This document shows positions 52,001-64,000 of a DNA stretch of 64,000 nt, piece by piece; the stretch's first letter is position 1, and the number at the start of each line of letters is the position of its first letter. A program made the position numbers and the translations under genes. A model generated the notes under the pieces. It was given only the letters and a program-made list of their open reading frames with translations. It searched no databases and was not told the origin of the DNA. Where the stretch lies: positions 27,381,539 through 27,445,538 of the forward strand of contig NC_053409.1 in NCBI RefSeq assembly GCF_016859285.1, written 5' to 3'. This stretch comes from Xiphias gladius (Eukaryota; Chordata; Actinopteri; Istiophoriformes; Xiphiidae).

Positions 52001-54513
52001 CCTGGACGTCAACCTACCCAAGAAGCTGTGCAACAGGTAGGAAACACCTGCTGCTGCCTTCACTTCCAGAGCGCCGTAAGGAAAACGGAGCGTCGGGCTG
52101 TTACGTGTGTGTGATGTTTAACGGTGACCCTGTCTGTTCTCAGCGAGTTCTGTGGAGAGAACCTGAGCAGATATCGCTTCACCAGAGCTCTGAGCAAACT
52201 CAACACCAACATCCTCCACCTCTGCTTCTCACAGGTGAGACGCTCGGAGACACTGAGACTTTAAAAGAGAGAAACCACTGAAATTTATAATGAATTGAAA
52301 ACATTCTGTCACATTAAAATTCAAGAGAGGGATTTCAACTCGCTGTCTGCAATAACACAGAAACAGTAGACAAAACTAGATGATGTTCTTAGATGATTAT
52401 CAATGTTCAAACTTTTTTCTCCGAGTTTACTGTTCTCACCTTTGTTCTGTTTTATCTATTTTCTCTCCATATTGTTTCGAAGACACAAATACATCCACGG
52501 TACATTTAATGCCAGTAAAGCAAAAGGTATTAAAATGGCAGGAAGAATTAAAGGAGGGAGATGTGTAGCTTCACAGCAGCAGAGTGAGAAAGACAGAATT
52601 TATTGTTACTTTAGTTTTGCTTTTATATTTTATGTTAAGAGTTTTAACAGTAACACCTGACCTGTTCTGCATGTCTGCAGCATGTCGACAGTGAGAAGCT
52701 TCACCCTCATCACACTCTGAGGAACATCATGTTTCTGGTTTCCCCCAACAACGACAACCTGGGCAGGTGAGATGCGCCTGTCTGTCTCTCTGACACCCCA
52801 GCCTCACAGAGAAACCAGGCGACATGGCAACCAGTGACGCAGCCCAGCCCAGTCCAGTCAGAGCTGCTGGGAGTCTTTAGATGACTTCATCAAATCCACA
52901 AAACTAAACCAGGCGTGGGCCCAGTAAGTCAGTGCTTTCTGTTTGGTTCAGGACGGGTCCGTTCGAGGTGAGCGCTGACCTGGAGGAGTCGATGGAGTTT
53001 GTGGAGCCCGAGGCCGCGGGGCCGGCGGAGGAGAGCGGAGACGAGGCTGTGACGGACGAGGAGACGGACCTGGGGACGGACTGGGAGACGGTGCCCAGTC
53101 CACGATTCTGTGACATCCCATCACAGGTAGAAACACCTGGATCACCCTGGTCACATGTGTGAGACCGGTGTGCAGAGTTAGACCTCAGGTTGGCCCCGAG
53201 TCGTTAGGTACCGATCGGACCCAAAAAATACAGACTAACTCATCTGTATTTGAAGTCTAAAACGTGGGTCTGCCTGCTCCCGGACTGTCCCATCGCTTAG
53301 TTGCTGGCTTTATTAGCATCTATCAGAGCTGCATTTGGCACCGGTGCAGTTGTCACGACAACAGAGAGCTGGATTGTGTTATCACGTGCGCTCGAACATG
53401 CACGTGAGCATTTGAGTGTGTGTATCCGCCAGGGCGACAGGTGTGCGTCTCGTTTGAAAAATACCAACACACAGCTGACTTAACCTTCACCGGGCGAACA
53501 GTTGTTCTAACCGTGCTTCAGAGTGTGTCCAGAGCTCAGTCCACCACGCCGTACCGCTCTACACCAGTCCAGCTGTGGGTGGTAACGAGCCTAAAAACTG
53601 GTTTTATGACAGACGGCTATCGACAGGACAAGTTGACGTTGGTGACGAGTTGGATTCAGACCTAATGTTGTTAGCCTCCACAGATGGTTTTGTAAGTTAA
53701 CGATCTGTTCTTTGTGAAGACACTAATGAGAATGATATCACACGTTTGACACTGCCTACATAAACATTGAATATCATCTCTTTATCAATAATTTTGAGAC
53801 CTGCCCTAAAACTTTTGTCAAACAGAAACATCAAAATAATATCATGTCTGTATTTCCATTCTAATGAAAGCCAGTTACGTTTTTAAACTCATCTTTTTCT
53901 CTCAGTTTCAGTTTCCGTTCAGACTAAAACTGTTTTAAACTGAGCTTTACCGCCTCTCTCCAGAGTGTGTGAATGTTGAAGCGTCTCAGTGTGTGAACGT
54001 TGAAGCGCAGCTCGGTGTTTCAGGTGTTGGGAGAAAACTGAGACTTTACTAAACGATGCTGTAGCTGCTCATTGAGGGTCGGAGCTGTGTGACAGGGAAG
54101 CGAAGAAGGAAACTTTCCGTCCTCTCTCACTTTCTCTGTCATCACATATTTTAAACCTGGATGTGTCCGATCACACAGCAGAGCTGCTGGCAGACTCGGA
54201 TGAGAAAATCCAGTTTGAGGGTTTTTCCAGTGTTTGTGGGAGGAAATCAGCAGCTTGGTGTCGTCTGTTACTGTGGAACTTCTTGTCCTCTTTCTTCTGC
54301 AGCCGGTGGTTTTGAAAGTTAAGTCTCCTCTGATTTTGAACCTGCTATCTGGTAACATCTCCTCCTCCTCTTCTTTATGTCTTCCTACAGTCCATGGATC
54401 TCTCCCAGAGTGCGTTGCAGGTTTCCCAGCCCTCTGCTAACACTGGCGGGATGATCTCGTCTGCTGCTGCTTCCGTCACCTCCTGGTTCAGAGCTTACAC
54501 CGGCCAGCGCTGA
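46062..54513 (+). CDS. atg14: ATG14 (Barkor), autophagy PI3K complex I subunit
   Basis: Eleven coding exons (46062-46339, 47366-47428, 47695-47737, 49569-49650, 49734-49971, 50371-50600, 51919-52036, 52144-52234, 52681-52766, 52952-53126, 54391-54513) with GT-AG borders give 1,527 nt, 508 residues; human is 492. The N-terminus has [18 protein letters not shown] and cysteines C62, C65, C74 and C77, the CxxC pair needed for ER targeting. Residues about 94-235 form the coiled coil that binds Beclin-1. The C-terminal BATS region includes [18 protein letters not shown] and the amphipathic end [12 protein letters not shown], which senses curved membranes. Known role: directs VPS34-VPS15-Beclin-1 to autophagosome initiation sites. 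The start ATG has a strong context (CCCCATGG). The N-terminus before residue 45 is Pro/Ser/Gly-rich and longer than in mammals. Intact. Confidence 0.95.
48450..48800 (+). mobile_element. mariner/Tc1 transposase 3' fragment in ATG14 intron 3
   Basis: Plus strand, a frame with stops gives [12 protein letters not shown], then [17 protein letters not shown], i.e. the C-terminal catalytic motif SPDLNP(I/V)EHLWD. Only the C-terminal third remains. Confidence 0.6.
51295..51440. repeat. cgattaatcg-type MITE fragment in ATG14 intron 6
   Basis: 'tgttcgaccaacagtccaaa' and 'gtgaatcgtttcagctcta' match other copies; the centre is deleted. Confidence 0.5.
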
Positions 54514-55178
54514 TCAAACCGGAATGAACCGGATCTTACAATGTGAACCAGCCAGGATTGGACTGGTTCAGATCTGGACTCCTGGAGGTCTCAGACCTTG
54601 GCCTGGTATGGAGCAGAGTGGACTGGGCTCAGAGGTCAGCCAGTAGATGAGACTCTAGTGACAGTAGAAAGATCAGACTTTTTTTCTGTACAGCTGCCTG
54701 GAGCTCTGAACATCCAGGCAGTCAAAATATCAAGATTATGAAACTTCATGAAGCTTAATGAAACTTCTTAAACCTTTATCTAAGTCATCTAAATCTTCTG
54801 AGCTTCACGGTGTGTCATTTGTGCGTCAGACCACATGGACCTGAACACACATGGTGTAAGCCAGACGCCCACATCCGCTGTTTTCTATGTAGCACACACA
54901 CCAGCAATTTTGGAGCCTTGTGAGACACTAAAACTGGCCACCGAAGCTAAGAAAAGAAAAATAAATCAGTCAAAAACATCGGAGCAGACCCGATTAGGTT
55001 CATAAAATGCTGAAATGTTTTCTGTGACAGGTTAAACTAGACTTGCAGGCAGCAGGTACACCGGGGCCCAACCACCCGACGCACCATGATCTGTGTGTGT
55101 GAGCGTCCTCTCATGAAGCCTCATGAAGTTTTATGAAGCTTAAATGAACTGTAAACATTTACTGTAGTTTGTTAAGCT
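54514..55178 (+). other. atg14: ATG14 3' UTR and flank
   Basis: Candidate poly(A) signal AATAAA at 54960-54965, about 450 bp after the stop. The segment 54905-55085 is related to 56865-57040, so this signal lies inside a repeated sequence. No other gene. Confidence 0.4.
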
Positions 55179-55180
55179 GC

Positions 55181-56124
<944 letters not shown>

Positions 56125-56330
56125 TGTTAGGGCTGCAATCGATTCATCTGCAAATTGTTTTTTGATTTATTAATGATTCCTTTTGTTTATGAAATACAAG
56201 AAAAGGATTTTTAAAAACCGATGATATCTTCAGGTGTGTGGGAAAGCATCTAATCCTCCCATTTGAGAAGCTGGAACCAGCAAATATTTTGACTAAAAAA
56301 TGGACTGAAATGATTGAAATTATTGTTCTG
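56125..56330 (+). repeat. cgattaatcg-type MITE copy
   Basis: 'ggctgcaatcgattcatctg', 'catttgagaagctggaacca' and 'gactgaaatgattgaaatta'; the outer right end is missing. A (CTGTCTGC)n-like run follows at 56428-56478. Confidence 0.6.
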
Positions 56331-56864
56331 TCTGCTTGTTGCAGCTCTGGGTTATCTGCTGATGACACATGATATTTAGCGGGACTTGAAGTGTTTCCTT
56401 CACTTCTTGCTTCAGGGTCACGATATTCTTTCATCTGTCTGCCTGTCTGCCTGTCTGCCTGTCTACCTGTCTACCTGTCCGCTCACCACAAAGGGAAAGT
56501 TTCTGCTTTAATTGACTCCGTTTCTTTTTGTTAGTTTTTTTTTTTTGGTCTGTGATGACGGGAGCTTCTGTTTCAGACGGTAATCAAGAAACAAAGTGAC
56601 TCCTGAACGCTGCTGCAACAGGTTCAACGATGATGACGATGGCAACAGTGCAAACAAACAAACATTGGTTACCACGGTGATAACATGGTTATCTTCCCCA
56701 CCCCCCGTCAAACTGAACATGGTGGAAAAAAATCCAACACACAACGAGACGCTGTTCACACTGGACAATAAATGAGAAAACAGAATGAATCAGGTTCAGT
56801 CTGTTTATAGAAGATTTAGTTTCTTTAAGTAAAAATCCTTTATTTTTCTTCAGGATGGAAAAGC

Positions 56865-57040
56865 TTTTTGCAGCATCGTGAGACACTCAAACTGTCCACT
56901 AAAGCTGAGAGAGAAGAGAAATAAATGGATGAAAAAATCCGGCCCGACCAGATTCAGTTGAAGAGATTCTACTGTATGAACTGTTTGCGTTTAACTAGAC
57001 TTGAAAGCAGGCGTATCAGGGTCAACCAGTCGACACTAAG
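56865..57040. repeat. repeat shared with the ATG14 3' flank
   Basis: Matches 54905-55085 along 'gtgagacact.aaactg.cca', 'aataaat' and 'taaactagacttg', in the same orientation with about 20-25 percent difference by eye. Confidence 0.5.
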
Positions 57041-59034
57041 AGCTGAACCCGAAGGAGATCCGTTGTTTTCCGCCGGTAAATGTTTCTTTGAAGCAATATC
57101 ACGCACTCAGAGGAAGTGATGTTAGTGTGGAAAGGAGGACTGGCTGATTGTTTCTTCCTGTTAAAGGAACAAAGTGTGTTTTAAAAGTTGTATGAATTTT
57201 TCTCTGTTGATTTAAAATAAAATCCTGTTTTCTGGTTTTGGACACTGAAGGTTCTCAGGTAAATGTTTTTTTTTATAAATATGAGATTTAAGAAGAATCT
57301 TTTACACCAAATAATCCTTGGACCGGCTTTTATTGTAACGGTTTCCTAAAACGTACGACGATGCAGCTCTACTCAAGGTGGTAAAATGCTCCGAAGTCGA
57401 GGCTCAGTTACAAAGCTTTTCCCACAGCCTTCCTCGACAAATGGAGCGTGTCACATTGACCCAAGTGACCCCCTGTTATCATCTTGACACCTAAGCAAGT
57501 TCTATATTTGTGAAAAAGGCTGTCAGACACAGCCACAAAGTAAGTGAACCTTGAGTCCAGATCGTTTTAGGGCAGGTATCAGATATGCAGCTCTCTGAGC
57601 TCAGCCGCTCTGCTTCATGTCGTAATGGTCTTCTCCTCATCCACTTCCATCTCGGTTGATCAATCACCATCCGTGCAACCTGTGTGGGACGGTGACGTCC
57701 TCATACCTGAGCCCTCCGGCTGAGCTCCGATTGGTTGGTCGCTTTACCAGTGGAGGTCGGGGGTGTTCAGCTGCAGACTGAGGGCCGAGCCGTTCTCCGT
57801 CTGCACCTAAGTGAATGTGAACAATTGTTCCTGAGACCTTTTGCGTGGCCGTTTTCGTCTATGAGCCTTTACGAGTTCTGGGAAAGCGTGTTTTTGGTTT
57901 TTTCCGTTCTGAACCGGCCTTCTGACAGAGAGTCCGATCAGTTAACCGGTGTATTTGAAACCGATTGAAAGGGTTTGCGTGAAAGATGCGTAAAACACTC
58001 CTCTGCAGAGATTTGCAGACATCGATATTTCCTTACAGACCTTTTGTATCCGCGTAGCATCTTATTCTAGCTCTCTGATTGGTCAGGAGTGATGTCCATT
58101 AAATTATCTGAAACCTTGAAGGGGACAGAGCCTGGTGGTGGTTTTATCAGGAATCACACGCCTGATTGAGTTTATAGCAACACATCCAAACAAAGTTCAG
58201 AAGGTGCTGCAGAACATTAGCATAAAGAGACAAGATCAACTTTATTAATCACATGCGGGGAAATTCACACAACAACAGAGGCACAGATAAGTGACTCTAA
58301 AAAAACTAAAATAACAAGGTACACCTCGAAAACTCAAATTAAAAGGGTATTAATACTATATACGCCAACCTAAACGTAGCTAAAGTGTATTGAGACACAA
58401 AGCGAGGCGAGAGGAAGTTTCAATAGAAAATTAAATGCAAAAATTGCATTTGAAGGAATGGAATCACATGGAGCTTAAAATGTCCCGTGTGCACAGACAG
58501 AGTTAAACTAGCGGCCTAAGATTCAGATATTACAAAGGCAGCGTGAAAACACGCTGTGCAAAGTAAGTCGGTAGTAGAATCCAACGATCCACTGTCGTGC
58601 GAGAGCAAAACAACCTCAAACCCATCTGCCTGTTTCCAAACACAGCTGTGAATTAGATTTACGTTGTATGTAACACACACACACACACACATCTGAGTGG
58701 CTGGCCGCTGACAGCAGTCATGTGCACGTGAGTGTGCACATGACTGCAGATCATACAGATCCTCTGTGCACTGAGGTCTTTGTGTTGTTCTGACCTTGAG
58801 CTGCAGATTAGCGTGTTAGCTATGTTCGGTATGCAGCACTGCAGAGGAGAAACTGATCCCAAGAAACAACCCGACTCAAACTGAAATCTGCACATGTGAA
58901 AAGGGTAAAATCCTGACAGCGCCCCCTACACGCTGCAGGCGTCACTACAGAGGGAGATCCTCGAAGTAGTGTAATTGTGGGACTGATGTTGATGTTTGAG
59001 TTTTAAAAATTCATTTCTAAAAACATAAGCACTG
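57041..59034. other. intergenic, mostly nothing recognised
   Basis: A short LINE-type tail occurs at 58225-58290 ('caactttattaatcacatg', 'ggggaaattcac'). A (CA)n of about 10 units is at 58675-58690. The rest is without recognisable genes. Confidence 0.4.
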
Positions 59035-59085
59035 TGGTCCACGCTGACCCGCTCTACCTCCTGAGCCACAGCCGCCCCTCTGGAA
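59035..59085 (-). mobile_element. tRNA-derived SINE fragment
   Basis: Minus strand 'ggctgtggctcaggaggtag' and 'agcgggtcagcgtgg': the A-box half of the same SINE family as 27600-27735. Confidence 0.5.
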
Positions 59086-59404
59086 AATTAAACATTTATA
59101 TTCATGGAGATCTAGATCACAAATTTTTGATTTGTGATTATTGAAAACTGACTTGACTCAATTTAAAAAATGTTTAATTTTCCAGAGCTTTAACGGGCAT
59201 CTCATGGTCTTCATCAGCGGATGTTGTCGTTACTTGACGTCGGTATGAAATCTCGATACTTTGGTCACAGGATAACAACTGGTTCCTGATCTCTCTCCAG
59301 CTGTCCTCTGACTCCTGGATGATGACCTTTAGTTAAGCTGCAGGATGCAAGGTCCATAATGAACTTCTTAGCCTTTTTTTGCTTTTCTGTGTGTCTGTGA
59401 AGAG

Positions 59405-59665
59405 GAGTGAAAGAATCCGTCTACGTCAAAACGGAACGACCATCACGAAACTGAGGAGGTGGTCTACGACACCGCTTCAATCCTGCGGTCCTGAGATCCC
59501 TCCCCAGGCAGCCGAACAGCCATTCACACCATGACTCATGTGACCTTAAGGTGTTAATGACCCTACAAGAGGTTGAACCCCTGGGACTCCCCACCGGTCC
59601 GTTAGAACGGAAGAAGCCTTTCAGAACCTCAAGCAAGTCCCGTTGCCTTCGTATAACATTAAGAA
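59405..59665. repeat. dispersed repeat, possibly a Penelope-like or LINE UTR
   Basis: 'gtggtctacgacaccgctt', 'ctgagatccctccccaggc' and 'tagaacggaagaagcctttc' resemble sequences that recur in teleost genomes near retroelement ends. The class is uncertain. Confidence 0.3.
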
Positions 59666-60194
59666 ATTTCTTTTCTGACGTTTCATTTCTTGTCATTTAT
59701 CAGATAACACAACAAACACCATCCTGATGATTTATCTGTTCTTACAGTTTTACCTGGAGTCGAGCTGAACATGTAGAGTTTGTCCCGAGTGTGGCGCTGG
59801 AGGAAAGATCGTGGAGTCATTAGAATCTAAAGTGTTCATCCTCCGGAGAGCAGGAAGGAGATCAGCACGTTTCAGGACAATCTGAGCTTATATTCTGATA
59901 TTTCTTGTGCACAAGTAGAAAATTTTTGCCGTGATGCAAGATTCATGTAAAGTTTCATCTACATCTGAGAAATCTTGACCAAACAGTCTCACCACGAGGT
60001 CCATTTAGTAGCTCTTTTGAAACTTAAATCATGTCACATGATGCAGTTTGTTTAGTTGTCGAATTTTAGATGTTGTAATTTCCCTGTTTTTCATGAGTTC
60101 TTTAAGGTCATCGTGTGTGTTTTGTCTTAAAAGATGAGACTGAAAGTTCATTCTTGATCTTGGAAACATCTGCTTAGATTTGAAAAGCTGTTTA

Positions 60195-60765
60195 GATGTC
60201 TCATTCTGGACCAAATTACCGAGCCAACCAACTGGAGCTGAAACAGTTAGTCGATCAATCCCTAAACGATCGCCATTTTTCAAGCAAACGTTCCAAATAT
60301 TCTCCAGTTCCAGCTCTGCTTGTCTTTTGTCTTACGTCAGTGATTCCCAACACGGGGGTCGGGACCATCAAGAGAAAGATTCAGAAGGAAAAAAAACTAA
60401 AATCTTGTGCCCAAACTTGATTTTATTTATCTCCAATCTTTGCTTTTTTGTGAAAAACCAGCTAGTTTCATGTCTTTGTGCCTCAAAAATGTATTTAAAT
60501 TAGAATTCTAACTTATGACTCCTGACGCCTGCGTTGAGGGCAGACACTGCTGTACCTCAAGCGATGACCATTCTGAAAGTTTGGGAAACACTGTTTTACG
60601 TGATACTGAAAATCTTGAAGTGTTGGAGTGTTGGTCAGACAAAACTAAAACAAAACATTTGAAGACATTTTTTAGTATTTTCTGACATTTAAAGACCAAA
60701 CGATTCGTCGAGAAAATAATTGGCAGATTAATCGATAATGAAAATCATCTGCAGCTTCACCTTCT
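60195..60765 (-). repeat. cgattaatcg-type MITE, interrupted by a hAT MITE
   Basis: Left half 60195-60337 ('gaaacagttagtcgatcaat', 'ttcaagcaaacgttccaaa'), right half 60602-60765 ('gagtgttggtcagacaaaac', 'gcagattaatcgataatga'). The halves are collinear with other copies. Confidence 0.65.
60338..60593. mobile_element. hAT-type MITE with 8 bp target-site duplication
   Basis: 256 bp with terminal inverted repeats CAGTGATTCCCAAC and (reverse) CAGTGTTTCCCAAAC, flanked by TCTTACGT (60330-60337) and TTTTACGT (60594-60601), which differ at one base. CAGNG ends and 8 bp duplications are the hAT hallmark. Confidence 0.75.
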
Positions 60766-61002
60766 ACAACCACGCTATGGACCTCAAGTGAGGCTTATTC
60801 TGTTAATCTAACATTTCTAAGAACAAACCCAGAACAACCATTCATGCTCTATATGGAGAATTCAGTTTTATAAAATATAGTTTAATTTTAAAATTTGCCT
60901 GACGGGATTTTCATGTCTGACCAGTACCGCAGGGAGGAAACGTGTTTCTGTGAGTGGACTCATTCATCCCTGCTGAAGGTTTTCTGCTACCTTTCACCAA
61001 GA

Positions 61003-61003
<1 letters not shown>

Positions 61004-61052
<49 letters not shown>

Positions 61053-61058
61053 GGTGTG
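61004..61058. repeat. (GT)n microsatellite upstream of the C1q-like gene
   Basis: About 22 GT units, then GGGGTGTGT, ending about 50 bp before the start codon. Confidence 0.9.
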
Positions 61059-61105
61059 TAAGCTGTTGGACTGTTGGTTGTTAGGCAGCAGGTTGTGGTT
61101 TCAGG

Positions 61106-63708
61106 ATGAAGTCTGCTGCTCCGTTTCGGCTGCTTTTCTTCTGCTTGTCTCTTGCCGTCAGTCAGGGACAGTCGGAGGCTTCTGCCCCCCAGGAGGGCGA
61201 CATCGGGACGGGGGCAGGCGTCCCTTCCGAGCTCCTTGTCCTCTGGGACGAGCTGCGGGGGCTGAAGGACCTGGTCCTGAGCCTGAAGGCGGAGGAGGTG
61301 GAGCGGCGTCAGGCCCTGCGGATCATGGAGAGCTGGCTGAGGGACAGAGAGGTGGAGGCCGAGCAGCAGAGACGAAGCCTGGACGGACTGGAGGAGACGG
61401 TGGTCCGACTGAGGGAGACGCAGAGGAGCAGTAAGGAGAGGACGGAGGCTGACAGGAAGCTGCTGACGGAGCTGAACTCAGATCTGAGCAGGAAGGTGGA
61501 GGAGCTGGAGGAGCAGAGCAAGGGTGGGTGTTGAAAATTCATACGTTAGACTTGTTTGTATGAGAATTCATGAAGACGACGTCCTCATGTCCACGTCCTC
61601 CTGTGTACTCAGTGGTTACTGTGCCGTTCCACATTTAACATTCATTAGTTTTAAACTTCAGTAGTTTTATTGTTACCAACCAAAATGTGTCAGGTACTTA
61701 AAGTTGAAAAAAGTTCTGTGTCGCTATAAAGTCTGAGTAACGGCGGCGTAGGATCGAAAACTTTTAGGACGACGATTCGGTCCTCAGACCTTCATCAGGT
61801 AAAACTCGGACAAGTTTTACCTGATGGAGGTCCGAGGACCGAAACGTCGTCCCAATAAAGTCGGTTCATCTGTGTTCAGGACTTCTTTCTTTTCAGGTGC
61901 TGGGAGTTGTCACCAAGTGCGCCTGAGTGTCGTTGACTCTTTGATCAGACGGTTCCTGACTTGAATCATCGTTTCTCCGGCGCTGGTCTGTTTTTACTCA
62001 GACGGTGCTCACGTGCAGCTGCTTGTGTAAAAGCTTTTTACAAGCGAGTTTATATTTCTCAGAGAAATGTATCAGACAATGCAGCTGTGTGAGGCTGTTC
62101 CTAGACACAGCGCTGCTCCGAGCTAAGCAGGCAGCTTAGCAGGTTCACTGTTAAGTATCTTAGTTTAGCGTGTTAGCATGCTAACATTAGCTACTGAGCA
62201 GTAAATACAGCGTCCAGCTGCAGCTGATGGGAACTTCATTAGCTCCTAAACTTTGACCAGATGATGGCGCTAGATGAAAAAACCAGGGGATGAGCAGAGT
62301 TACTACAGTTCATCCTCGGGGGACCATGAGCGTCTGAACCACGTTTCATCACCGTCCGTCCAACAGCTGTCGAGACGTTTCAGTCTCCGTGTCAGTGTGT
62401 GTCTGCTGGTCTCAGTCATCCTGCTGTGTTTTGTGTCTCAGCTCGAGCGGTCGAGTTTTCGGCGGTACTGTCGACGTATCGGTCCGGACTGAACGCCAGC
62501 GAGAGCTCGGTGGAGGACCTGAAGAAGAAGAACACAGGTGAACCGTGTTGACACGCGAGCTGGCGTCGTTCTGCTGCCTTGAGCAGTGAAAGCGCCGGTC
62601 GGACTCGTGCAGCTGCTTCACATCAGCAGGTTTCAACTGCTCAGTGCCTCAACGTAAACTGCAGCTCACACGGAAACAATGAACTCCTTCACCTGTTTAC
62701 AGTGTAGATGAGCACACTTCCATTTCCTTCAGAAAAATGTGCCACTTTCAAGTTTTAAAATATCTCGTCAAGCTTTGAGTTTCAGTCAAATCTGATGAAT
62801 CAACTGAATTTGATCAGAGCAGCTGAGGCAGTGAGACAGAAACCGAAGGGAATTCTTTATTATCGGATCCAAACTTTGATGCTTGGAAAGTCTTTGATCA
62901 GGTTTGAGTTGTGAAGGCGTTTTTTTACGAAAACAAGATGCAAGATGTTTGAACTGTTCTTGAAATTCCTCTTAACGCACCAGGTGATGGTTACGTGCAA
63001 ATTAAAACTCGGAACCGATAATTATTCAGCAAAAACAAACGGATATTTGTGAATCTCCTTCTTTCCGAGATTCACACCAGATCTGCGGCTCTGTTTAAGG
63101 TTCATATCTATTTGATTTGAGTTTTTAAAATAAAACAACTCCGTACAGCACTTAGAGGTTGTTGTTATGGGCTGGTCAGATGTCTTATGTATGTAGTTGC
63201 CACGTTAACCCTGTGCCGGTGTCTCCACAGCTCTGGCGGCTGAGCTGCCGTTCCTGCAGACAAGACTGAGGGCAAGTGAGAGCACAGTGGAGCAGCTGAG
63301 GAGGAAGAATGCAGGTCATCATCTTCATCATCATCAGACCTAACGTTTACGCTCTGTTTGGTGGCGGACGTGTCGTTTCCTTTCGTTTGAAGCTTCTAAT
63401 CCTCACGTCCTCCCTGCTGATGTTCGGAAGCTCGACACAGATCGGGGTTTCAGTCCGGGAGACGTGTCGGGATTCGGAGCTTTAGTCCAGTGTAGGAACC
63501 GCAGATTCATTTTGAGTTCGACAAAGGACATGAAAAGAGCAGCGTCCTGATTTTAGTTACTGTTTGTAGCATTCGACAGTGTGTAACATAAGTGTGTTTG
63601 TTGTTCGGTGATGCTTGTGAACGTGTTTTCTCTGCTGGTTTTCAGTCCTGGCAGCCAGACTGTGTAACACTGAGAGTCTGACGGAGGAGCTGAGGAGGCA
63701 GATCTCAG
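61106..63708 (+). CDS. secreted coiled-coil protein, probably C1q-domain type (5' part)
   Basis: Exons 61106-61523, 62442-62537, 63231-63314 and 63646-63708, all with phase 1 introns and GT-AG borders; the gene runs on past the window. Exon 1 starts with a signal peptide (FRLLFFCLSLAVSQGQSEA) followed by LLVLWDELRGLKDLVLSLKA and a long Glu/Arg/Leu coiled coil. Exons 2-4 each repeat a module of type (V/L)LAA.L...ES.VE.L+.+(N/I), e.g. LQTRLRASESTVEQLRRKN. Teleosts have many secreted proteins with this head ('WDELR.L+D') and a C-terminal C1q domain, acting as soluble lectin-like or complement-like immune factors. The C1q exon is not in the window, so the class is an inference; a collectin or other coiled-coil protein is possible. 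Confidence 0.65.
61767..61852. repeat. 40 bp inverted repeat with hammerhead-like core
   Basis: Arms 61767-61806 and 61813-61852 match at 37 of 40 positions with a 6 bp loop, in intron 1 of the C1q-like gene. Each arm contains CTGATG(A/G)..GGTC(T/C)GAGGACCGAA(A/T)C, the order of conserved bases in hammerhead ribozymes. This arrangement occurs in repeated elements; activity not shown. Confidence 0.75.
61853..62441 (+). other. rest of intron 1 of the C1q-like gene
   Basis: An 'agctaagcaggcagcttagc' and 'gtgttagcatgctaacatta' stretch at 62121-62190 is a palindromic, MITE-like fragment. No coding sequence. Confidence 0.35.
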
Positions 63709-64000
63709 GTCAGTTTCATCCCCTCCTTCCTTTCCCGCATAGCTGTATTTAACTATCAGCTTCATGTGGCACTGTGAGACTGGTCTCTGATGGTCAGTGG
63801 TTCCTCTTTAAATCCAGGACCACACCCGTTAGAGTGGTGTAGTCTCGAGTCGAGAACCTCGTCACTTCAGACTGAACGTGACAAAATCAAAAAAGACTCT
63901 GACTTAAAGAGCACTGACTTGTGACCACATTCGGTCTTGGGTTTCTTGATGCCCTCCCCAGCGATTAAGAAGGCAGAGGTTAGGACTTAAAGTTCAGTCG

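Noticed and set aside
60895..61434. 179-residue plus-strand frame starting upstream of the C1q-like gene
   Set aside because: It runs through the GT microsatellite and then in the wrong frame over the true exon 1, which has a signal peptide and coiled coil in its own frame.

Overview
The window is nuclear DNA of a ray-finned fish, most likely a percomorph teleost. The evidence is compact GT-AG genes with many short exons, fish-type NLR leucine-rich-repeat exons, and teleost repeats (L2/CR1-like and restriction-like-endonuclease LINEs, Tc1/mariner, hAT MITEs, tRNA-derived SINEs). There are no prokaryotic features. All identifications come from reading the sequence and from memory of the families; no database search was run.

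Layout. 1-3830: two fragments of non-LTR retrotransposons flank the first leucine-rich-repeat (LRR) exon. 2271-17059 (+): the 3' part of a fish NACHT-LRR (NLR) immune receptor. Twelve in-frame LRR exons of 174 or 177 bp are separated by introns that are copies of each other, followed by a last exon that stops after four codons, with a broken B30.2/SPRY relic behind it. An L2-like LINE and a 3 kb LINE sit in these introns. 18991-20990: one Tc1/mariner element lying inside another. 21348-37010 (-): complete JMJD7 (9 coding exons, 311 aa), whose 11.4 kb fourth intron contains an antisense DUF6589-like gene or pseudogene (24645-31910, +). 38019-44226 (+): TBPL2/TRF3, a TBP paralogue (8 exons, 324 aa). 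46062-54513 (+): ATG14, the autophagy PI3K-complex subunit (11 exons, 508 aa). 55300-61100: intergenic, with microsatellites and MITEs. 61106 to beyond the window end (+): the first four exons of a secreted coiled-coil protein, probably of the fish C1q-like type.

The genes do not form one pathway. TBPL2 next to ATG14 matches the human chr14 order as I remember it. The NLR array is the innate-immunity part and the most rapidly evolving. JMJD7 (lysyl hydroxylase), TBPL2 (oocyte TBP) and ATG14 (autophagosome nucleation) look intact, except for one missing AG splice acceptor in TBPL2. The most interesting structures are the symmetric, block-duplicated LRR exon array with its lost B30.2 tail, the antisense nested gene inside JMJD7, the apparent GT-GG intron of TBPL2, a hAT MITE with its target-site duplication inside another MITE, and a near-perfect 40 bp inverted repeat with a hammerhead-like core.
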